Positions 54,880 to 64,000 of a DNA stretch of 64,000 nt are shown here, piece by piece. Source of the stretch: Porites lutea (taxonomy: Eukaryota > Cnidaria > Anthozoa > Scleractinia > Poritidae); the NCBI RefSeq assembly GCF_958299795.1, contig NC_133209.1, positions 23,466,195 through 23,530,194 on the forward strand, given 5' to 3'. The first letter of the stretch is position 1, and the number at the start of each line of letters is the position of its first letter. A program made the translations under genes and the position numbers. A model generated the notes under the pieces. The model saw nothing but the letters and a program-made list of their open reading frames with translations, did no database searches and was not told where the DNA came from.

Positions 54880-55651
54880 ATATATAGATTTAGCCAGGGC
54901 TAAAAGCGAAGCTCTTGTTAATAAAACTTGTAAACAAAAAAAATTAAATCGTCTAATGCTTAACGGGGAGGCCAATGGAAATGGCATCAATAGATCTAAT
55001 TAGCAAAAAAACAAATTGCACGTGCAGCACACTTTTTTTTCTAATTAGCAAAACAACAAAATTTGCACGTGCAGCACGCTTTTCGTCCTTCTTTGCCGTT
55101 GTTTTGCACAACTACAACGCTGTTTTGTAGGACTAAACGTCAAACTTCCTAGTTGCACATTATTTTTATGGAGGAATTCTTACCCAATTGTCTCCTGTGT
55201 TGATGTTCGCTTTTATTTTTCACTGCCGCTCAGTTTCACCTTGCTGGCCACTAGCATTTCTCATTGTCTCACAGCCGCTTTGAATTTTCATGTTTTTCTT
55301 CCTACAAAATTCTTCTCTTTTGTTCTCAGAAACTAGCTCTAGCTCAGTTTCTCTGTTATCCACGTGAGTGTAAACATCAAAAATAACGTTGAAAAAGACA
55401 CGACTTTGTTGTTGTTTTTTCTTTCTTAAAGTCCGGGCGGCCATGCGATTTCTTTCTAAATAAAACCTTGAGTTGCATTTGGGTTGCCATACCTGTTAAT
55501 TGAATTATTTTACATTGGTATGTCTGTGGTGCGGACGGACGGTCGGGCGGGCGGGCGGGCGGTCGGTGTACGGTCAAGTGATTACCAAATTTTCTCGGAT
55601 GGGTAGTTTACCACATTTTTTACCCATGGTGCTTCGCGCGCGAGAGCTCCG
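54880..55651. mobile_element. 772-bp insertion in the last exon of lectin gene 3
   Basis: It is flanked by CTA (54877-54879 and 55652-55654). It begins with a TTTAGCCAGGGCTAAAAGCG motif also seen near 4780, 44120 and 62330, and ends GCGCGCGAGAGCTCCG. It includes a (GGGC)-rich run near 55540. The family is not recognised; no protein was seen. Confidence 0.8.
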
Positions 55652-56012
55652 CTACGATCATTGTCTTCATCTCTAGTAGAAAACGTCATATTGCTAAGAA
55701 GGGAAAAAGAAAATGAAATTATTACTAATTTAGGGACGAACACATGACTAAGTGGATATAGGCGAGCCATTGCTGAAGTCACTGCTAACATTTTGGCTCA
55801 TTAGCATACGAATTAACCCATACAAGGCGTCATGATTACCGTATGCACAAATTAAATTCAAAAGTCAAGTGTTTGGTTACTTTGAACAATCTGTTGGGAG
55901 GTGTGAATCATTTGTAAGCTAGCTATATGGTAAATCGAAGATTAAATAGCCTTTGCGCTGCATCTTCGGGCGAAATTTTCATGTGCCGCTGATGCTCATA
56001 TACAGAATTTAT

Positions 56013-56524
56013 TATATAGACACGAGTGTTTTACTGGAAAATTTCCCACTCGTAAAATTCATAAAAACTACATCCGGGACCCGAGTGGTTTATTTTCCAT
56101 AATCTCACACGTGAGTTTATCGATAACGTAATTTCGGTAATTTTCCTTCGAAATTTGTCGACGTCTTGCGTCTTTTGAATTTTACTTACACATTTTTCAA
56201 AGTTTTGCTTATATTTTGTCATTGTAGAGCCCTATTCAGCTCAGTGTTATTTCTCAAGATTATTGTAACCAATGTCTTATATTGCAGTACTGTAAATCTG
56301 AGCCGTCACAATTACTTTTTGGCGAATAAAAATCTATTATTTTATCGATGTCTTTTTCTCGATATAATAAAAAGAACATTACACGGCGGCTTGAAGATAC
56401 GAATTTTATTTTCTCGTGGCAAAAACAATATTTTACTCACTCGCTGCGCTCGTTCGTAAAATATTGTTTTGCCACTCGAAAATAAATTCATATCTTCACG
56501 CCACCGTGTAATATCCTCTATATA
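56013..56524. repeat. Foldback MITE, copy in gene 3
   Basis: This matches 37658-38169 in sequence and hairpin structure, in the equivalent intron. Confidence 0.7.
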
Positions 56525-58354
56525 GCATTACCATTAAAATCCCGTTGTCTCCAAACTCCTCGGTACAACTTCTTGCCACCTCCAATACCAACCCCACCCC
56601 CACCCCCTACCTATACCTTCCTTTAAATTAAATGCTTATAAATCTGTTACAATTTATTAAGATTTTAGCCTTACTTGTGGTAACTCAACGAGTCCCCAGC
56701 AGATCCATTATATGCTCCAATCAGAATAAGGTATTTATCCGTCTCGTTTGCTATTTTAAAAATTGTGTACTCGGCGTAAGTAATGTTTCCATCAAAATCC
56801 TCCAGGTCGACTCTCAGGATAACATCTTCACCAGCTGTCAAACGGTGAAGATTGTCGTTTCCAAGCCAATACTCTCCATTCAGATCCCCAAAACCGTTCT
56901 TGTAGGAAGTCCAGTTAAGGTAGAAATCAACAGAACCGTTAAAACATTTCTGGAAAACGGTCCAGCCTCCGCCGTCAGTGGCCATGTCACAAAACACTGG
57001 GATGGGTGTGCCGCCGTCTGGATTAATGGTATACACACCACTGGATGTGACACCATCGTTAAGGAGCTGGGCGCAGTATTTAATAGGCTCTGTTAGTTAT
57101 TTAAAAACTGGGTGTCAGAAGATTTCATCTTATCACTATACTGTTTCACATGCTGCACCCACATTGAGGTAGCCTGATTAAGACTGCAGTTGTCTCATTG
57201 TGTTCCCTCCAACTTTTCAGGGACAATCAACAACACTTGGTGTGGGAATTTGCCTGAGCCGGACTACTGTGCTTCTGTCTACTTGGGGCAGTTTGCAACT
57301 TAGTATTGAATGAAATGGGCACTTCACTTAGGGGTTAGCTAGTCACTACCAGAGATTTGTTACATCCTTAGCGTCCCTAGTCCCACAGAGTCGGAGTGGG
57401 TGACAATAGTGAATTTACTGCACAGGAAGTGAGACTGGCATGGAAAGAAGACGGCAAACCTTGTGTGAACGAACTTAAGCGCGACAATAATTTGTTTAAC
57501 AAATTGTTTGGTCAACTTCACCTCCTTTAACAGATTTTTTTGGAAATAAAGACCTGATAACATTAATATTATTATAAATGAACTCACGTCAAGACAGTCA
57601 TGTAACAGCCCTGTCACGTTTTTCACACACAAACGTTTTACCGTCTACCGTCCTGTTGAGTACAACACCCTTAAAACTGAAGGTGAGACGGGATCTACGT
57701 TTTTCGTCATTACGCTGTTACTAGCTAGTCACGGACAGTTTATGACATAGCCATATATTTATGTAACTTACTGCAAGGTGTTCCTGTATATCCAACCTTA
57801 CAAACACATCGTACACTGTTATCTTGGTAGTATGGAATACACACTTCATTGTCACCACAGATGGAGCTAGCCACTTCACAGGTGCTCTGTAAGAAAAACA
57901 ACAACAACAACTACAAATAAATAACTGGAATAAATAAATAAATAAATAACGAGTTGGAGGCAGCACAGCCATTCCTGGTCGAATTGGAATTTGGAAATGT
58001 TGATTTTTGAGGAGTGAGGAGAACCGGAGTGCACGGGGAAAAAAAATTTCTCGGAGCAAAGCAAAGAACCAATAACAGATTCACGTCACATATGGCGTCC
58101 ACGCTGGGATTTGAATCCGAGCAACATTGTTTGCTACCCCCATTCTTGCAAAGAGTTCAAAGATTATTCTTGCACAGGATTTGCCAATCGTTTCAAATAG
58201 CTCAAACGCATGATAAAAAAAGACATCAATGTCTTTTTTTATATATATATTTCTCGCAACGTACAGAAAATCAGATTATTAATTTTGAAAGATTTCCTTA
58301 GTTAATAATAATAGTAACTATAATAATAGTTAATAATTAAAAAAAAATAAAGTA

Positions 58355-58640
58355 ACATTCCGAAAATAAGCCCCTCCATGTATAAGCCTCTCCAAAAATA
58401 TGCCCCCCAAACCTGTTACACAAAAAACCTTCTGTGAAATCGTCCCTCCGAATATAAGCCCCCCTGGGGCTTATACTATGAAATTGCCCTCAAATACAAA
58501 GTAAAACGAAGCAAAAACGGTAAATTTACTTCCAAATATAAGCTAGCCCAATCGATTTTTAAACGCAAATTTCCCTCCGTACATAAGCCCCTCCGAATAT
58601 AAGCCCCTCCAAAAATAAGCCCCTCCTCAGCTCAGAAAGT
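58355..58640. repeat. 'ATAAGCCCCTCC' MITE, truncated copy in gene 3
   Basis: The left end matches copy B. The right end is missing: sequence jumps from CAGCTCAGAAAG to TGCTGCCACAATCG. Confidence 0.7.
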
Positions 58641-58975
58641 GCTGCCACAATCGTTGTGGAAATAAAGGACAAAAAAAATACGGAATTTTCTCGGGTTTTT
58701 GGCCTCTGGTATCGGAACTGAATCTGGTTCCGTTTTCGACACTATTTCTCTTGTACAGTTAATGGCTCCGTCATTAATACAAGAGCATTGAGCTTTAATT
58801 TGACAAATTTCCGTCTTAACTTTTTCGTTTTTAACGCGATTGGCTGCAAAACTTTGCAAAGAACAACACATATCATTCGACAATAATATCATGAAATATT
58901 CAGATTTCATTGATCGATGGTAAATTATTTTTTTTGAAATTACCTCTTGAAAGGGCCCTACTTTTCGAAGAAAAT

Positions 58976-59066
58976 CGTGTCTAGTAAAAAAATTTGCTAG
59001 CTATTTTTTACTGTAATTTCTCGTGTCTAGTAAAAAAATTTGCTAGCTATTTTTTACTGTAATTTC
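58976..59066. repeat. 45-bp local tandem duplication, copy C only
   Basis: The stretch from TCGTGTCTAG to CTGTAATTTC occurs twice in a row. Copies A and B have it once. Confidence 0.88.
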
Positions 59067-60216
59067 GGGCATCGGCTTTTATTGATATAATAAATATGCC
59101 AGAGACATTTCAGAGGAAAAGTTGGAGCAGAAGTGCGTAGCAAAACTGAGGCGTTCAAAATTCAGCTGTAAATGGGAATTTCAAAAAGACTTGCTATGTG
59201 GTAGAACGAGCCACCAGTTCGAATTTTCGGGACAAGTAATTTTAAGTTTTTGCTTATTCTTATAACAAAAGCCGATTGCAATATGTGCAATTCTTTAAAA
59301 GGTACTTTTTAGTTTTAGAAGCATTATGAATTGCTTCAAGTCTTTCTCTGAAATCGAATGACTTGTTCCTAGACATAATATCCCCTGGACGGTATTAGTT
59401 CGAACTCCTGCTTATATACATTTTGATGTAGTACAATGCATCTTTAGGCTTTAACTGCGGTGGTACGTTGCTTCCAATTGAAGAAAAAGGTTTTGGGTTT
59501 GTATGCTACCTTGTATCGGAGCTCAGATAGAACTGTCGAACACTATAAATTGTTAATGACTACGAAATGAGCACGGGTGGCAATTCGGCGAGGAATTTGC
59601 ACCTCAGGCAGCGGGGGGGGGATACAATCGGATCAGTGTCCATGTCTGCGAACGTACCGATCTGTACATTGCAGAGCAAAATATAATAATCAAGAAAAAT
59701 AATACCCAGCCGTTTAAAGAGGGGAACAAGAAAATGTATACACGGGTAATATTTTTTTTGGCGATTTTTTTATTTTGCATTCTGATATAATTCGGTATTC
59801 GGTCTATATATAAAAGGTACTGGGTTGGACCACGGGGCACAGCCTCTCCGTACAAAACTTTTTGAGTACCTCCCACCTAACCGGATTTAAATACAAGCAT
59901 CGAATAATACCGCACCACCAATGAATCATATCGGTAGATTATAAGAATAGAGTACCTGTTAATGACATTGTCTTTTGATGAGCAGATGCCATGTTTCGTG
60001 ACTAATGCGATACTTGGGCAAATTTAACAGCGACAATATACCTTAACGAAAGGCGCCACGAAAGAGCTGCTGGTTTCACGCGCGATTTGAAAGATCCCTA
60101 AGATCGCACCACCAAAAATAGTTCGAAAAAGAATGTGTAACGACTGTTTAGAGGGGACAAATATTCTTAGAAAGTTACGAAAACAGCTCTTATTCAGTAG
60201 CAGTATTATCCAGTTA

Positions 60217-60253
<37 letters not shown>

Positions 60254-60555
60254 CATTATTACTATTATAAGAAAGAGTTAATTTAACTAAGAAAAGTTTA
60301 TTCGAATTAAAAACATTTCATTTCAATAAAAAAAAAACTGTCAGCCTCTAAAATTCAAAAGTTTCTTTCAACTGTTTAAAAAAAATAAAATAAAATAAAA
60401 CAAAGACAATTAATAAAGCATCTATAGCTCTTGAGTCTAGGTAAGTCCTGCTTGACCCGTCTCTATTTCTAGATCCCTGTCCTTAACATCTAAGTTCCTC
60501 CTTCTCGGGGTTCTCGATCCCCTTAGGCATAGGAGGATTATTATTATTATTGTTA

Positions 60556-60613
<58 letters not shown>

Positions 60614-61236
60614 CATTTTGCTAAGACACGTTAACTGGGTAAGCGTTGCCTTACAATAGGGGCAACGATGTAATTATATCTTTTCTATTTCTGCTCAGTT
60701 GCTTGAAAAGCGGGGGCACAATTACAATTGCAAGTCTCTCTTCAGTTTCTATTTTATGGACGAAGAATTGAACTTGACGGAATGGTAAATTCTTACTTGA
60801 GTCACGATACCAGTTTTTCTTGCACTCTAACACATACCAAAAAGTGATGTTTTCGAGTTACATGTTATAAATTAAGATAATTAAGGACTTCAAAGAACAA
60901 AAAGGGAGGACTTATCTGCATGCCTACGTATTTAAAATCCTCATCCGCTGTGAAGTTAACAACGCTAACAAATCGATCAGAGTTACTGATCAAACATGTG
61001 TACCCCTCAGTTGTGTTCTTTACCATTTGGAAGTTGTAAGAAATGCAACTCTCTTTCTTAACACACTCAACTCTGCAACGACTTTCTGCGTCCACTCGTA
61101 TTTCTTGGATCGTGTTTCCAGTCAGCCTTCGCCCGTTTATTGGGGAAGCAAAGTTCACGGCCTCGAAACTTGGTTCCAAAATACGGCCAATACCGTAGAC
61201 GGTAGTGCCAGTCAAAAAAAGCAGCCAGAGATGCAT

Positions 61237-62547
61237 ATTTTGTGAGAAACAGGATTGATTTGTGCAAAGTGCTTCAAGGGGTTCGTTTAAGAGAGCGTAG
61301 AATATTAGCTGTCACTCAGTAAAATTTAAGACAGGTGTATCAGTTTATATGGTAATGAAGCCATTAACGTTGTTTGTCGTTATTACGCAAGATTATGATG
61401 CGATGCGAGGCTGTGAGTAAGTGAGGTGAGACAAGCGTTGCTATATTAAAGTAGGTCTTCAACTAAACAAACAATTTTTTTTAAAGGAATCATTTCTACG
61501 AAATATCAATTACTTGAAAAAGTATTTCGGAATCGGTATAAGATTCTAACTGTCCGACTACCCTAACCAACTAGACACAACTTTAACAGCTCACTTAATT
61601 TTACTTTGAGCGAAATGTTTAGGCAAACTTTCAATTCAATTCAATTTCATTATTCACACTTTTATAAAATATTTACATTATATATAGTAAGGTAGGAATA
61701 CACTAACAACGGAGAAGAAGAAGGAAAAAAAAAGAAAATTAATGGCTTAGGTAGAAGTGTACGGTGGTCAGAGGAGCTTAGCTTTCGAGCTAACCACCGC
61801 TATATTATGATTGGAAATACATAATAAATGCGCGCTTGGTGCCATTTGCCACTTTACATGATCTCTTTCCAACAGATAAATTTAACTCAATTAGGAATGT
61901 TCTAAAAAGTGAATTTGAGTGTTAGTTTCGCAATAATTTATTCGACTGATTCCATGAAACCGGACCGTCGAAGACTTCACGGCCAGTCCACAGTTGAAAA
62001 CACAATCGTTCCTTTTGTTTTACGTAATACACAATTCAGTAAAAACTGTTTCGCCACAGAATAGGAAGTGACTAACGATGAATTATGTATATTTAGTGAC
62101 CCATTCACGGGTTAAGCTAAATGAGCATACTAAATTAGCCTGCTATTAATGTTTCGTGTCTTTATTCAGCTCAGGTGGTAGTCAAGAGTACTGTAGCGCG
62201 AACGCAGAGGCCTTTAAAGCCCCAGAAATTTTTTTCGTTCGCAGGTCTTAATTTGCAGTTCTTTTGAATTACGATTACAACTTAAATGGTCATATCTTCG
62301 TATATAATATGTTTAATACATAGATTTAGCCAGGGCTAAAAGCGCAGCTCCAGTTAATACTGTAAATTTATAATTTAATTCAAACAATAAACCTGTAATC
62401 CACAAATCGGTTAACTGTGGAGATCCATATGACGTTTTTAACGTTATAAAGAGTTGGAATGGGTGACTTAAGAGAAAAAATAATTTGCAAACAGTGCAAG
62501 AATGAAACAACATCTAATATCTTACATTTTGTACTAAAAAATAGAAA
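61237..62547. other. Upstream region of lectin gene 3, no gene seen
   Basis: Counterpart of 3688-5015 with scattered substitutions and small deletions. Confidence 0.5.
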
Positions 62548-62729
62548 CAGGGGCGGATCTAGGGGGAGGGTGCAGGGGGTGCGCACCCCCCCCCCCCCCT
62601 GAGATGACCTGCGGTTTTCTAATACAACTGGTATTCTGCCCTCCCAAAAAACTATGTGGTTTATTGATGTTAAAGTAGAGCAAGAGACGAGTGCACCCCC
62701 TCCTAAAAAAAATCCTGGATCCGCCCCTG
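62548..62729. repeat. hAT-like MITE, empty site in copy C
   Basis: This third copy of the MITE, about 182 bp, also lacks the Polinton. The target region reads TTATTGATGTTAAA, with one substitution. Confidence 0.82.
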
Positions 62730-64000
62730 AGAGATCACCTTTAGCCACAGTAGATTAGGCGTGGAAAAAAAATCCTTCCCAAGTAAAATGTCCTTTTTGC
62801 CCACCTACACCACCTTTATTTTTACAAGTGTAATTGGACAGTTCCGAAATATAATTTTATCATTTTAAAGGCCGTAGAGACACGATAGTGGCAGCCAATT
62901 TACACGTTACAACTTATCGGTGTTATCTCTCTGTCTAAAGGGGTAATAATACCTGGGCTAAGAGCAAAAACTCCCGAAAAAAATCATATTTATTTTAATT
63001 CAATTTTCAAAATCACCCGTCCGAATTTTGAATTTTGTCAAGCGCCAACTGTCGAGTATTTGAGTGAACACTAAAAGTGAGGAAGAGGTCTCAGAATCAT
63101 TTTCGTTTTCATTTCACTTCTAGAACACCATATCCATTTGATACACGGGGCATTTTAAGTACTCCTGCATGCGATGTTAATGGACGACTGAAAACAACAA
63201 CTGGCAAAGCGATTTATATACGAAAGAGATCTTGGCAAACAATCAACACGAGAAATATAATTCAATGAAACATTTAAAAGGACAACAGTTTTTATTCACG
63301 ATGACATATATTGAGAGTGAAGTGTCTCTGAAAATCCTGAATCACGAATTAAGTCCATTAGATTTAAGCCTAAAGTTTTAAGCCGCCTTTGCCGTGTTTG
63401 CTATTTTTCAAGACGAACTTCAGGCAAGAATATCGCTCAAAGCTTTCTTTTTACAACTAATAGGATAACTAAACTATTCTTCAGAACGTTTTCTTTCTAG
63501 TTGCCATCAGAAAATGTCTAAAGACTTTTTAAGTTCTTTTCCAGGTCAGATCATTGTCTCAAATCTCACAAATGTGCGTAAAATGACGAAATGATAAATG
63601 AAATAAATGAAACTGATCACTACGGTCACAAAATCATTTATATGCTATGAAATAGTTGAAAACAAGTTCCTAAAGTAAACAAGTTTTTTAACGCAAAGAC
63701 AATAGCACGCCATTTCTTGCGCGATTTCCCGCAAGAAATATAATATACTCCTTCCCCCAAGGGGCTGACACCTGATTCCCTTCCCCCCCCCACCCCCACA
63801 AAGAGTGTTAAGGCGGACGTACGCTGACGTCATTAAATAGTTTACGCACACACGTGGCCATGGAGCTCCGTTATTATGTGGTTTCTGCGGTTTTGTTGAT
63901 GTTGTTCATGTCGTTGTTAGGTAGGGTTATTTATGATATTTTCATTGTATTAAGTTGCCTCTTTGGTTTTATTTGTTGATGTTGTTATTGGCGTTGTTAG
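62730..64000. other. Host DNA at the right edge, no gene seen
   Basis: It matches 28207-29480 and 44537-45815. The array continues past the window. Confidence 0.5.

Larger units (their letters stand above)
54681..61236 (-). pseudogene. PAN-EGF-fibrinogen-domain lectin, gene 3 (donor lost, last exon split)
   Basis: This third copy has exons at 60916-61236 (signal peptide and PAN), 57772-57886 (EGF), 56675-57089 (FReD part 1) and a last exon starting at 55693. Two lesions are visible. The exon-1 donor reads ATAAGT at 60915-60910, where genes 1 and 2 have GTAAGT. The last exon is interrupted by 772 bp of foreign DNA (54880-55651) flanked by CTA, so its remainder is 54681-54879. The first FReD exon is open; it has the cysteine-bearing motif FQKCFNG where gene 1 has FQKRFNG. 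This copy is very likely not a normal lectin gene. Confidence 0.82.
54681..64000. repeat. Tandem segmental duplication, copy C (partial)
   Basis: This third copy matches copy B at offsets of about 18.2-18.4 kb and runs off the right edge. It holds lectin gene 3 and an empty MITE site at 62548-62729. It shares with B several insertions that A lacks (for example the MITE at about 39992/58360 and the stretch at about 41304-41570/59518-59785). Either B and C are closer to each other than to A, or A lost those segments. Confidence 0.92.

Noticed and set aside
55530-55565. A GGGC-rich run as a regulatory G-quadruplex
   Set aside because: It lies inside the 772-bp insertion as a simple repeat; there is no further support.

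Overview
The window looks like an anthozoan (probably stony coral) chromosome carrying a near-complete, recent Polinton/Maverick fossil. The host DNA is AT-rich, full of MITEs, TTA microsatellites and LINE scraps. It encodes fibrinogen-related lectins with the PAN-EGF-FReD order common in cnidarians and one single-exon class A GPCR. The species assignment is inference; the sequence supports 'cnidarian' better than any genus.

Host layout: the host sequence is a tandem array of at least three copies of a unit about 17.6 kb long. Copy A is 1-37094 (partial, interrupted by the Polinton), copy B 37095-54680 (complete) and copy C 54681-64000 (partial). Each copy carries one lectin gene on the minus strand. 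Gene 1 is open in its visible exons but runs off the left edge. Gene 2 has an in-frame stop in its FReD exon. Gene 3 has a lost exon-1 splice donor and a 772-bp insertion in its last exon. Copies differ by transposon insertions, a 110-bp VNTR and a GPCR gene (48399-49328) found only in copy B.

Polinton: 5141-28142 (about 23.0 kb) lies inside a hAT-like MITE, with a 6-bp target duplication GGTGTT. Copies B and C hold the same MITE without it, so it inserted after the array formed. Long inverted repeats (about 1.83 and 1.89 kb) hold telomere-like TTAGGG arrays, five periodic palindromes matching the NRF1 consensus, a tRNA-Trp(CCA) gene and a decayed second copy of the element's protease. Inside are protein-primed DNA polymerase B (plus strand) and, on the minus strand, a capsid and packaging block: PLA2-like protein, small basic core proteins, packaging ATPase, cysteine protease, major capsid protein, two related penton-type proteins and a chromodomain integrase. 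It also has a tRNA-Ala(CGC) gene, a GRF-type zinc-finger protein and a plus-strand SLOG-like protein. Several minus-strand genes have a TATAAA-like box 30-50 bp before the preferred ATG, and neighbours often overlap as ATGA. The element looks nearly whole, with about two breaks in its main genes.

The least familiar features are the tRNA genes in the element, the periodic TIR arrays, the tandem intron-like leader before the polymerase gene, and the SLOG-like and GRF proteins.
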